Below are positions 11,027 through 20,589 of a stretch of 64,000 bases of DNA, piece by piece. The notes beneath the pieces were generated by a model. The model searched no databases and was not told the origin of the DNA. It saw only the letters and a list, made by a program, of their open reading frames with translations. This DNA comes from Astrothelium macrocarpum (taxonomy: Eukaryota > Ascomycota > Dothideomycetes > Trypetheliales > Trypetheliaceae): contig JAGEMR010000033.1 in assembly GCA_021030915.1 (NCBI GenBank), positions 186,001 through 250,000 on the forward strand, read 5' to 3'. A program made the translations under genes and the position numbers. The first letter of the stretch is position 1, and each line of letters begins with the position of its first letter.

Positions 11027-11575
11027 ATGCCCTCCACATCTGATGACCCGCGTGTTTCCATTCTTTTCGTTTGTCTCGGTAACATCTGCCGCTCCCCCAT
11101 GGCCGAAGCCGTATTCCGACATCTCATAAAGCACGGCAAAAAGTCTGCACATCCTCTGATCGGCACAATTGATTCTGCAGGGACGGGTGCTTACCATGCA
11201 GGAGACGATCCCGATCCTCGTACTATGAGCACCTTAGAAGAAAACGGCATCACCGACTACAGCCATGCAGCAAGAAAATTTGTCCCAGACGATTTTCAGA
11301 CCTTCGACTACATTTTGGCCATGGATGACGACAACAAAGTGTATCTAGATAGGATGCGAGCTCGGATCCTTAAGAAGAATGGCGAAAACGACCTTCAGCT
11401 TGGCAAAGTTTATATGTTTGGCGAGTTTGGTGGTAAGAGTAGAGGAGAGGAGGTCATAGACCCATATTACGGGGCAAGAGACGGCTTTGAAGTCGCTTAT
11501 GAACAGATGGTCAGGTTTTCACAAGGGCTATTGAAGGATATTGAGGAGAAGAATCAGCAGTTAGAGAGCTCATGA
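11027..11575 (+). CDS. LTP1: Low-molecular-weight protein tyrosine phosphatase
   Basis: Intronless frame of 182 residues. The catalytic loop C16-LGNIC-R22-S lies at the N terminus, as in all LMW-PTPs, where the cysteine forms the phosphocysteine intermediate. The general acid aspartate sits in the conserved D-P-Y-Y-G near the C terminus. The middle has the expected S-A-G-T block (IDSAGTGAYH) and ILAMDDDN. The yeast homologue is Ltp1 and the fission yeast homologue is Stp1. Family members remove phosphate from phosphotyrosine and low-molecular-weight phosphates in the cytosol. It is slightly longer than the usual 155-160 residues because of a polar insertion and a charged tail. It is convergent with the HAD hydrolase gene, with 122 bp between them. 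Confidence 0.93.
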   Translation: MPSTSDDPRVSILFVCLGNICRSPMAEAVFRHLIKHGKKSAHPLIGTIDSAGTGAYHAGDDPDPRTMSTLEENGITDYSHAARKFVPDDFQTFDYILAMDDDNKVYLDRMRARILKKNGENDLQLGKVYMFGEFGGKSRGEEVIDPYYGARDGFEVAYEQMVRFSQGLLKDIEEKNQQLESS

Positions 11576-11697
11576 ACTGGAACTGCTGATGCTTATTGGA
11601 GCCGTGACCGAAGCCACCCGTCTCTGTACTCGAGACTCTTGCCACTGCTTGGACCAGAGGGCTTCGTTGAGTGGCAATCTCGCCCTGACCTTTCAAC

Positions 11698-12872
11698 TCA
11701 ATTCTTCGAAAGGGCATCATCTGCCGTGAACTCCCCGTTTGGCCCTTCATCTTTCTCATCAACACGACCCACAAACCCGTCTTCTAAAATTCGCTCCAAC
11801 TCGTTGAGCCTGATCCCGAAACGTTAGCCTTACTACCTTGCTCCAAGAACAAGACATGGTACACCTTCTGATGCAAAGATCTGTGTGCTCATGATCCGTC
11901 AAGTGCGCATTCTGTTCATTGACTAACAGCACAGTGGCTGCTCCGGCTCGATAGCCTGCGGTCATATCATCAACGCTGTCACCGACCATGATGAGTGAGT
12001 TACCGCCATCATCAAGGGACCAAGTTTTTGCGATGTGGAGAATGCCGGCAGGGTCAGGCTTTGGCGGCCGGAAGGCACGGGTTATTACGGGCTCGAAAAT
12101 CTGAGCAGGTATAAATGTTGTAAGAAGGTGTTCAACCGGTGCGCTGGTAGGACGTATTCAGTCGGAAGAATTCATTCCATTATGGAAAGCCCAATTTGAC
12201 GTACTCGAAGTTTCGAGTGCAAATGCCCTTTCTCACACCTCTTCTGGTCAAATATTCCATCAATTCTAGGAGACCTGCTTGGGGTTTCTGCACTAGCATA
12301 GCTCTTCGTTCAATCGTGCGGATCTTCTCTTGAGCTTCTTCTTGCTCATCTTCAGGAAGAGAGTGGATATGGTCAAGGATGTCTACGCTTTTCGGTATGC
12401 CAAGAGCAGCTCTAGACATTTATCAGAAGATGGGGTCCACGATTAAAATGTCGTGGTCACGTCAAGTAGAAAGCGTATACCTCATTTCTCCAAACATGTA
12501 ATTCTGTGGCTCGCCTTCTTGCCGGAATGATTAGCTACAGTTGATTATATCGTTACCGTTGTGCACCAACGCGGTGTCTCGGCTTACATTTTAGCCATGA
12601 AAAAATTACTTACATAGTGTCCCGTCAACATCGAACACAATGCCCTTAAGTGCAGGTAGATGCTCGTCTTCTACAGGCTTCTTTGAAGGGTCTAGTGGTG
12701 CGAACCGGCGAGGTCGTGGTCTGCTTCGAAGTTTGCTGTCCATAGCAGATGACCGAGCAAGCTTTAAAAAGTTGGTAAAATTTCGTGAGACCGATTGATT
12801 TGAACGCTTCACTCCACGCTTTCGGCCCAAACACCTTAGTGCAACAATCCGGGGAGTCACGAGACAGAACAT
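11698..12872 (-). CDS. HAD-superfamily hydrolase (phosphoglycolate phosphatase-like)
   Basis: Five exons on the minus strand, 12872-12614, 12514-12481, 12411-12205, 12143-11865 and 11809-11698, give 296 residues with all phases matching. The four HAD motifs are present in order: D81-V-D83-G-T (nucleophile and acid), the I-C-T-R-N strand (motif II), K-P-D-P (motif III lysine), and GDSVDDMTAG (motif IV metal-binding acids). A small helical cap domain lies between motifs I and II. Substrates in this family are small phosphorylated metabolites, and the one here is not known. The first 43 residues are basic with few acids and could be a mitochondrial presequence. An alternative start is Met44 at 12743. 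The second exon is only 34 nt. Confidence 0.82.
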
Positions 12873-13579
12873 AAGACTTTGTTGATAATGGATAGATGTT
12901 CAATACAACATAGAAACCCGATTGTGTACTTAACATTCCACTATGAGCATCAGTGCATTGAAAAGTTATGAAGGAGATGGTCGTTTGAAGAAGTTATAGA
13001 GGTTCTAGTTTAGCGCTACCAAACGTGGCCAATAGGTTTACAGTGACACTCAACCTTCTGAACCTTCTGAACCTTCTCAAAGGGAGAAGTGTACGACAAG
13101 GACTACTGTAAGACGCTGGCTGCTTAAAATCGAATTATTTAGACAAGTTGGCTCTCCTTGATTCAGTCTTTGAATTCGATGCCCGGTTCTGTATCATTGC
13201 TGTAATGTAGCAAAAGATGGCTATGCAGTCAATGGTCGTACTCATCTTTTTCAAGGTCTGCGCAATTTCATATTCCACATAGCTGATCCATGATCATCTA
13301 AAAAACATATTATCACGTTCAAACGAAGCCTGGCCGTAAACGTCTATAATAAGCTCTCATGTGACTATGCCTCCAGGCAGTGGACTTTGAAGAATGCCTT
13401 TGTGCTTAGGCAAAAAGGGGACACTAGCTCATTCATATACCACCTTTACATTGCCCAATAACTGTCGGTCTGAGAAGGTCCTTGGTGGCGAGCGACATTT
13501 GCCGGTCGGGTTAATGTCAGAGTGTGCTAGAGACTACCCACAAGCCTTGTAGAAGTGTTCTGTCAGTCTATGCCTCGCC
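12873..13579. other. Intergenic region
   Basis: 707 bp upstream of the HAD gene and downstream of the molybdate transporter, both on the minus strand. It holds a short 9-bp tandem repeat at 13052-13078. Nothing else is recognised. Confidence 0.5.
13052..13078 (+). repeat. 9-bp tandem repeat, three copies
   Basis: aaccttctg repeated three times, the last copy ending in c. It lies about 180 bp upstream of the HAD-hydrolase start. Confidence 0.8.
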
Positions 13580-15010
13580 TCAGCCATTGGAGCCTAATAG
13601 ACGCTCGCCTTCCTCTTGATGAGAAGCGTCTCGCTGACTTTGTCTCCCCCTTCCCAGCCATGAATGTGAAAGGTCATGGTGTCTCTCTCGCCTTCCCCAA
13701 ACTTTCCACTGAGCGGGAAAATGAAACGTCCAGTGGCATAGCAATCCTGCTATAAATCCAACAGCATCATTCCTAAAAGCAAGCAAACCAGCAATGGTCA
13801 TAACCATAACCATCCACCGTTGTTTTCTTTCTTCCTCGTTCGGCTCCCTTGCGCGCTTCAGCCCGGAGAGATTGCCCTCTTCGCCGTCTTGGCCAGCACT
13901 TTGCTCAGCGTCCTCCCACAAATCGCGAGCGCCAACGTTCAAGCTCTCGCCGACCTTTGCGAGCTCGACGCCTGCTGCGACGACCATAATGCCGAGTAAA
14001 GCTTTGGGGAAGCCTTGAAGTAGCCGCACCAGACCATCGCCAACAAATAGACCAAGGAGTAACTTCAGCAAGCCCAAAAAGATGATGCTTGCTCCGGAAC
14101 GGGCTCCAAAGCGATATTGAGCAGCGAGGCCGCCTGAGCCGTGGCATACAGGCATGGCGCCGAACCAACATCCAATCATATTCATGACTGCGACGGACAG
14201 TCCAAGAGCGGTCACTCCTGGAGCTGGAAGAGAGGGGAGAAGATCCGCGCTTAGGTGCGAAACAGCAATGATGGAATTTAACGTAGTTAGAGGGAGCTGG
14301 CCAAGGCCCGCATCAAAGGCCCCGTGTTGGAACTCGTTGGGGGATGGAACTAGCGTTTTTGGATGCCACAAATGTAGGCCTGGCTCTGGTGCTGACGGCG
14401 CTTCAAGATCATCCCTTACCGCGGAAAGCACAAGTCCAAGAACAAAAACCAGAAGGGCATAAGGCCAACGTTGGAACTTCATGGATAGTAATAGAAAAAG
14501 GAAAGCAGCAGTCATCCACCATAAGTTATCCGCCCAACTTGGCCAGTCCCAGCGCAGCTGTTGAAGCTGGCTTGTTCCTGCGCTGAGAACAAGACTCAGG
14601 CCAGCGCCAACTTGGATTCCTTTTACTACAGGGATAGGAATGACGCGTCCAAACCAGCGAAGTAGTCCAGTAACACTAAGAAATCCAATCACCGAGGCCG
14701 TGAAAATACCTGCTGAAGCTGTGACCTCCCGACTGAATGATCGAGCGATAGCCACGGCTGCTATTGCCTTCATGGGCTGGACGGGCAAGGGAATGCCAAA
14801 CGTGATTCCTGTGAAAATATTGGCCAGACCAGAGAATACTAGGGTGGAAGAAAGCGAGATTGAGTTAGATAGTGTCAGAGCAATCATAAGAGGGAGAAGT
14901 GTTCCTAAATCTCCCAGCGAACCAGAGATCTCGGCGATGGGAGAGCGCTTGAAGGTGTCCAGATTATGCGCTTGTAGGCGCCGCAGGTTTGAAAGAGTCG
15001 ACATGTTCAT
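13580..15010 (-). CDS. Molybdate transporter, MOT1 type
   Basis: Single-exon frame. The likely start is the ATG at 15010 (476 residues) or the one at 15004, since the frame further upstream has no ATG. The protein is highly hydrophobic with about ten membrane spans. It carries the two signatures of the MOT1 group of the sulfate-permease clan: PVQPMKAIAAVAIA near residue 75, and MPVCHGSGGLAAQYRFGA near residue 300. The N terminus has the family's GSLGDLGTLLP. Characterised MOT1 proteins of plants and algae carry molybdate into cells with high affinity for molybdenum cofactor synthesis. The C terminus is polar with a Glu/Arg-rich loop before the last helix, then a basic, Ser/Gln-rich cytosolic tail. 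Substrate assignment is by family only. Confidence 0.9.
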   Translation of the reverse strand: MNMSTLSNLRRLQAHNLDTFKRSPIAEISGSLGDLGTLLPLMIALTLSNSISLSSTLVFSGLANIFTGITFGIPLPVQPMKAIAAVAIARSFSREVTASAGIFTASVIGFLSVTGLLRWFGRVIPIPVVKGIQVGAGLSLVLSAGTSQLQQLRWDWPSWADNLWWMTAAFLFLLLSMKFQRWPYALLVFVLGLVLSAVRDDLEAPSAPEPGLHLWHPKTLVPSPNEFQHGAFDAGLGQLPLTTLNSIIAVSHLSADLLPSLPAPGVTALGLSVAVMNMIGCWFGAMPVCHGSGGLAAQYRFGARSGASIIFLGLLKLLLGLFVGDGLVRLLQGFPKALLGIMVVAAGVELAKVGESLNVGARDLWEDAEQSAGQDGEEGNLSGLKRAREPNEEERKQRWMVMVMTIAGLLAFRNDAVGFIAGLLCHWTFHFPAQWKVWGRRERHHDLSHSWLGRGRQSQRDASHQEEGERLLGSNG

Positions 15011-17918
15011 TAATCTTAGAAATACAATGTGTATCACCCAAAAATATCGCGAACTGTAAAAGAAAGGGAGCTAGGACACATTTCGAATTTGACTGAACGA
15101 TGAAGATATCATGAGGTCCACCTGATTGTGGAGGCTGCGCTATTGCAGGCGGTGCAGATGACCAAGGTAGGGCAATCATGACTGGTCGGGACAAAACCAT
15201 GACTACACTGTCACATCACCTTATAGCTTCCTTGAATACATGAATATCTGAGTTCCTGGAACCGCCCGGAACATGCTTTGGGTACTTACGTGGAAATACA
15301 CTTTGGGAATACCACCTAGACTGCTGCGTGCATAGTACAGTTTAGCGTCTCGATAATATTGCCAGCATGTCTCTAATACTCTTAAACAATTACCCTCCAC
15401 TATATGAGCTCGATCTTCGAGGAAAGCGTTTTGAATCTTTATGGACTCTCAGGATTTTCGTGAAGAAGACTGGCGACTGGTAAAAATACCGAAAAGTTCT
15501 ACGAGCCAGTGTCCGAATCAAAAGGCAATTTGACACACCGAAATCGCATGATCGCATGACTTTGGCATAGGTCTGATCGCTAGGATTAAGCAACGGGCGC
15601 TTGGATTTATTTTCTACGAGGCGATATAGGGTTTTACTTAATATTGCAAGTTCTGGATTGGAGATCAATATGGCGAACGCAATTAGGGACTTGGCCCACC
15701 ATTTTCTGCCTATCCCAAAACTTTGTCCATGAACGTTGTATCCACTTGCTGAAAAGCAGCTAAGAGTCTAGCGATAGGTAGATTTTTGGGGGAATTAGCG
15801 CTCGATTTGAGCGGTTAATGGCGCCCTTGGACCCATGTCCATCCAACGTGCTATGCGATCAAGGCATTGCCGCAGTACAGTTTTCGGACTTGATCTATTG
15901 TCAATAGTCATTCATGAGTGTTGATACCAGATGGATCATGCAAGAAACATCCTTCGCCTGGCTAGAGGCTGAATATTAGCTCGCTCTGCCAAGCTTGCAG
16001 CGCCACCAACAGCCTTGCTAAGGCAAAGGAAAAGGAACTTTATCCCTTGAATGTCGTATCCTTGCCAAAACACATGACAGTTAGAAGCTGTCGCAATCCA
16101 TGCAAAGGGCGGAAACAAGCTGGCAAGCGGCGGATTGCTTTCAATCTGCCTTCGTGGTTCTCCAACACGCACGCGAGTCGCTTGGAGTGTCCCTTCACTT
16201 CTCGTCTCTGCTTAAGGATTTCAAGGCCCGCAGGTATTACTTTAATCCCGCATCCTCGGACCAGCTAGTGAACAGTGAGCTGGGGCGTGTCACATGGCGG
16301 GAAACCTTCATTCCTGTAGTGCCGTACTCTTTCTTTGTGAAATCCAAGTCACCTAGCAACCTTCTTGATGAGACATTGAGAACTCTCCAATCTATGAGGA
16401 GGTCTCGCAAGTGATAAATCGTGAAACTCCAATATAGAGCATGCGTAATCGAAGATCGAGCGGAATCATACATTGTGGAGGAATGAGACCAGCTCGTCAA
16501 GCTGGTACGGCCTTCTCCAAGGACCTTGACAGCTGAGACACCTCCGACTTGAGTCTTGGCAGAGGAAGAGTTTACGGGAACAGTACGGAGTACTTCCATA
16601 GACGATTAGCGATTTGCGGATCATGCAAGCACGCAGAGTGCCACAATCCTCAAGAAAAAAAGCCGGAGCAAGGTGGAGTAGGTGGTAGGGCGCAAAAAAC
16701 ATAGCAAATTAGGGTCCTTAGGTGAAGTCTGGCTACCGAGATACCAATGCTAACCAAGAGCGGATAACATATGGACCGTTCTCATGTTCGTGGCTCCAGA
16801 TATAAATAGATTACCCATAAAAAGATCACAAATTAATCTCATGATCGTACTCTTTGAGCTATATTAATGACCGAAAGAGCTATTTTACTGAATTTGATTC
16901 CATCCCCGGAAGCGCGGACCATGAGTAGTACCCTGGTCATCAGGGTCCGAGGCCAGCGTCTCGACCATGCAGCCGCCCAATGGTGCAACGCTATGCCGTC
17001 CCATGTCAGGCCTCCCTCTGCGTTGGTCAAAGTCGATGTCGAACAAAAAAGAACTGATTCAAAGTTGGTCGAGTGTTTGAACCGAAAAAAAGCGCAACGA
17101 ATGACGAGAAGTAAGACGCTTTCCTATTCACAGATCAGGATTCAAGACATCGGGATTTTTAAAGATATCAAGCAACACTAAGCGGCTCTGCGAAAATAAT
17201 CCAACCAGTGAGCGGCTGTTATTAGGGCTTACCACGGTGGGCGGATCTATCCACCCCCGAATGCCCAAAGCGTCGTACGTGCTTTGATTGTGAGCAATAT
17301 CCGCCCTATCAGTCCATTTGCGCGAACCTGGGTCAACTGGGGTTGAATCTAGAAAAGTACTGTCGCATGTCCTCCCTGTCAATGGGATCCACCAATCTTG
17401 TCTACATTGAGCAACCACTTCCAAGTCTCCTAACCGCCCCCAAGATGTTAAACTGTAACGGTCTTTGGTTGAACCGGGTTGTATTGGCCGAGACGCATCG
17501 TCCAGCTTGGCTGACCGGGAGCGTCCTGCAATGACGGGGGTGGCACTGTAGCGTAACGCCATCAGAGCGGGAAGACTAGCATCTTCATCTGCTCAATTTT
17601 TGTACACGCAGCACCGTTATGTTGGTCTTGCCGCAGAGCCTAGCGAAAAATGTAAAAGCATGGTGTAGTGCGTCTGTTGCGTCTCGTGTAGATATAAGAC
17701 TCGCCGTTCAGCTGAAAGAACCACCCGCTCCCTTCACAATCATCCACTTTTAAAGTTTTCACCTTGCATGACATTGGTGACCTTTCCAAAGAACGAATAT
17801 TAACACCTCTTAAAAGCCTTTGCTCTTTTAAAAGTCCCCAGCCTCTCCCGTCCGCCGGGCCCAAACTTACCTTACCTTCCCTTCCTCAGACTTTCAAAGC
17901 ATCAACTTCTCTCGCAAG
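15011..17918. other. Long gene-poor region
   Basis: 2.9 kb without a supported gene. The longest frame with an ATG start (144 codons, minus strand, 17128-17562) has no recognisable domain and no clear splice partners. The last 120 bp before 17919 are C/T-rich and include two TTTTAAAA palindromic cores, consistent with the promoter and leader of the secreted protein gene. Confidence 0.45.
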
Positions 17919-18764
17919 ATGCTTTTCCAATCAATCCTCACTACTCTGCTCATTGCAGCATCCGCCGCGGCGGCACCACTAGCCCCAGGTCAGCCCGGTG
18001 GTCAAGACCATCAACGGCAGCCTATCTCTTCTCCTAATCGTTGTGCACGAGACACAAACTCATCCTCCCCATCCCTCCCCGCTCCGACACCAAGCTCATC
18101 CAATCCCGACCCTCCGGCTCCGGTATCGAGCTCATCCAGCCCCAGCCCTCCGGCTTCGACACAAAGCTCATCCACTCCGACCCTCCCCGTTCAGACACCA
18201 AACACATTGCCACCTCTCTCACCCGACGTCACTCTCAAAGTCATCGCGATCGGTGCAGGAACACAAAACTACACCTGTTCAAGCACACCTAACTCTTCTG
18301 TCGCGGCTCCTGTCTCCCTTGGTGCGAGAGCCAACCTCTTCGATGTCACCTCGCTCTTCGTCAGCAGCCCACAAGACATTACCAACATCACCGAGCAATT
18401 GCTTCTGGCGAACAACGGCGTCGGGACCAATGGCCTGGGCAATCCACTCATCGGTGAACACTTCTTCACTTACGTCGGTAGCACATTGACGCCGACCTTT
18501 GATCTCTACGGCAATGACCCGGTGTATTTCCTCAGTGCGGTAAAGGACAACAGCGAGACGGCGCCTGTTGACGCGTACAAAGGTATCAGCAGCGAAGGCG
18601 CCGTGCCCTGGCTGTTCTTGACAAGCGATTCCAGTGGATTGAGCTCAGGTCTGAGTGAAGTCTACCGCGTCGAGACATCAGGAGGCTTAAACCCGAGTAC
18701 GTGTGAGGGTATCACTGGCGAGATTGACGTGCCTTATGCTGCAGAATATTGGTTCTATGGATAG
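17919..18764 (+). CDS. Secreted DUF3455 family protein
   Basis: Intronless frame of 281 residues. A cleavable signal peptide is clear, with a hydrophobic core LLIAASAAAAPLA ending in A-x-A. Residues about 45-100 are a Ser/Pro/Thr-rich linker built partly from three 12-residue repeats. From about residue 105 the sequence matches the DUF3455 pattern: LKVIAIGAGTQNYTC, LGARANLFDVTSLF, GEHFFTY, PTFDLYG, GAVPWLFLT, EVYRVETSGG and a final VPYAAEYWFYG. DUF3455 proteins are widespread secreted fungal proteins of unknown activity, sometimes mislabelled as malate dehydrogenase. N-glycosylation sequons (NYT, NSS, NIT) fit secretion. Confidence 0.88.
   Translation: MLFQSILTTLLIAASAAAAPLAPGQPGGQDHQRQPISSPNRCARDTNSSSPSLPAPTPSSSNPDPPAPVSSSSSPSPPASTQSSSTPTLPVQTPNTLPPLSPDVTLKVIAIGAGTQNYTCSSTPNSSVAAPVSLGARANLFDVTSLFVSSPQDITNITEQLLLANNGVGTNGLGNPLIGEHFFTYVGSTLTPTFDLYGNDPVYFLSAVKDNSETAPVDAYKGISSEGAVPWLFLTSDSSGLSSGLSEVYRVETSGGLNPSTCEGITGEIDVPYAAEYWFYG
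18081..18188 (+). repeat. 36-bp minisatellite, three copies, in the DUF3455 gene
   Basis: Three in-frame 36-bp units (18081-18116, 18117-18152, 18153-18188) encode A-P-T-P-S-S-S-N-P-D-P-P-like repeats in the linker. The AGCTCATCCA core is identical in all three. A change in copy number would alter linker length without a frameshift. Confidence 0.85.
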
Positions 18765-19451
18765 GTTTTCCTGGTGGAAGAGTGTGTTTGTGTGACGGTG
18801 AATGGATGAGATGACTGAACGATTTTTTCCTGTAAATACTTTCAAGCACTCTTGCATTGGCGTAGAAAACGTCTAGATCTCGGCGTTTTTGAAGCCCGTT
18901 AGATACCACTTTCTAATACATCAACAAAACATTGACAAAAGAAATACACTTTTCACTGAAACCTGAAATCATCAAGTACGTGCAAATCGACGAAGATGAG
19001 CTTCTTTCGCCTTACCCTTTCCGTAGCCGCCGACTCTTGCAACCTTTCGGTCTTCGACGAAATCAGCAAGGGACACTGCAGAACACTCGGGCCTGGAGAG
19101 GACCAATTGCTGTTCAATTTCGCCTTCCGAAAGCAGTGCTACATCAAGTATCGGAAGAAGTGCGTTGACATCCTGGCTACGGGTAGATTGCTGCATGAAC
19201 ATGTGTTGGACTGGGTGTTGCTGACGGAATGGCACTAGACCGCATTTGGCACAGCAGCACGAGATCTCCGCATCCTCCTCCAGCTTTGCTTTTCAGGTCG
19301 AAGCTCATCGAATCTTCAGCTTCATTACCTCCTCCCTTTCTCCAGCGTGGCAGACCTTAAGATTTCATGCAACTCTGTCACACTCCCTCGCAGCACACAC
19401 ACATACACACACTCTCTCTTTCCAATCTCCGGTTCATGAAATGACGACACG
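18765..19451. other. Intergenic region with CA/CT-rich tract
   Basis: 687 bp between tandem genes. Bases 19393-19420 are a CA then CT dinucleotide-rich tract just before the PRELI-family start, probably in its 5' leader. Short overlapping frames at 18930-19240 have no family signature. Confidence 0.5.
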
Positions 19452-20255
19452 ATGGTGAAATTCTACGCCGTCTCCTACACCTACGACTACTCCTTCCCCG
19501 CCGTCGCGCTCGCCTACTTCCTCCGCTACCCCAACCCCTACTCGACCCACGTCCTCTCCACCGACGTCGTCGACCGCTCCTTCGACCCAGCCACCGGCCG
19601 TCTACACACCACACGACTGCACCTCAAGCGCTCCAAGATCCCCACCGCCGTGCGCCACCTGCTCCCGCGCAGCCTCCTCGGCGGCGGCGGCGATGCCGCG
19701 ACGCAGAGCTACATCCTCGAGACGAGCACGGTGGACGTGCGGGCGGGCGTCATGCACACCGAGAGCCGCAACCTCGAGTGGACGGGGGTGCTGAGCGTGA
19801 TGGAGAAGCAGACGTACCGGCGCGCGCTGCCGGAGCGGACCGAGGTCGACAGCACGGTGGCGCTGAAGTCGCGGCTGGGCGAGGCGATGCGCAAGAAGAA
19901 GGTGGTGCGGCGGAAGGAGGTCGCGGAGGAGAGGGGGGAGGACGATAGCGGCGGGGGGGCGGTGGCGTCGAAGCCGGGCTTCTGGCGCGGGTGGTCGACG
20001 GGTCCCGTGCAGCGGTCGATCGAGCTGATTGCGTTTCGCCGCACCGAGGGGTCGCAGCCGAAGGCGAAGGAGGGGATGAAGGTGGTGCTGGAGCGGCTGC
20101 GGCAGGGTGGGCTTGTGGCGGTGTTGGATGGCATGCGCAAGGATCATGTGCAGGCGCGGAGGACGAGCCGTGGGCCGTGGAAAGAACAGCTTTCGCAGGG
20201 CGCGAATGCAACGGTTACGATTCAGCATGAAGGAGATGGATTTCTTGACTCGTAA
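19452..20255 (+). CDS. PRELI/MSF1 (UPS) family mitochondrial lipid-transfer protein
   Basis: Intronless frame of 267 residues. The N terminus YDYSFPAVALAYFLRYPNP, followed by THVLSTDVVDR and RLHTTRLHLKRSKIP, is characteristic of the PRELI/MSF1 domain. Yeast members Ups1 and Ups2 bind Mdm35 in the intermembrane space and carry phosphatidic acid or phosphatidylserine between mitochondrial membranes. The second half has the expected strands (YILETSTVDV, SRNLEWTGVLSVMEKQTYR) and a charged, low-complexity insertion at about 150-180 before the end of the domain. It could be the Ups2/Ups3-type paralogue, which sequence alone does not settle. Base composition is strikingly GC-rich compared with both neighbours, giving long spurious frames on the opposite strand. 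Confidence 0.88.
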   Translation: MVKFYAVSYTYDYSFPAVALAYFLRYPNPYSTHVLSTDVVDRSFDPATGRLHTTRLHLKRSKIPTAVRHLLPRSLLGGGGDAATQSYILETSTVDVRAGVMHTESRNLEWTGVLSVMEKQTYRRALPERTEVDSTVALKSRLGEAMRKKKVVRRKEVAEERGEDDSGGGAVASKPGFWRGWSTGPVQRSIELIAFRRTEGSQPKAKEGMKVVLERLRQGGLVAVLDGMRKDHVQARRTSRGPWKEQLSQGANATVTIQHEGDGFLDS

Positions 20256-20589
20256 GGGCTAGTGGCGTGATGGTCCAGGAGAAGACGAGATATATGAATC
20301 TCAATTCGGCGCGAGGGACTGCCGGGCTGTTCTTCCAGCGCGCATTCACAGGCTGCGTTTGGTGAAAAGGCGTGCAATTCTGATATTTGGATGATGGTTT
20401 AAAACGCGTCAGATTGTGTACGAGATGATGATTTTTTGGTGGTTTGAGAGACTATGTACACTAGCCCACCCAGCTCTAAGACCAACGTTTGATATGATCC
20501 ATGTCTTGCACGAAATGATTGTCGACTAAATTGTGACAACATCCCGTTTATAGACAAATGAACCGCGAATAGATCTGACGTCTTGGCGT
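20256..20589. other. Convergent intergenic region
   Basis: 334 bp tail-to-tail between the PRELI-family gene and the WKF-domain gene. Only presumptive 3' untranslated sequence is seen. Confidence 0.5.

Noticed and set aside
17241..17355. Possible tRNA-like T-loop near ggttgaatct
   Set aside because: No matching acceptor and anticodon stems could be paired around it.
17128..17562. 144-codon minus-strand frame
   Set aside because: It has an ATG but no family motif, no signal and no conserved-looking islands. Possible, but unsupported.
19602..20228. Long minus-strand open frame of 208 codons
   Set aside because: Antisense shadow of the GC-rich PRELI-family gene. It is Arg/Pro/His low complexity with no family match.
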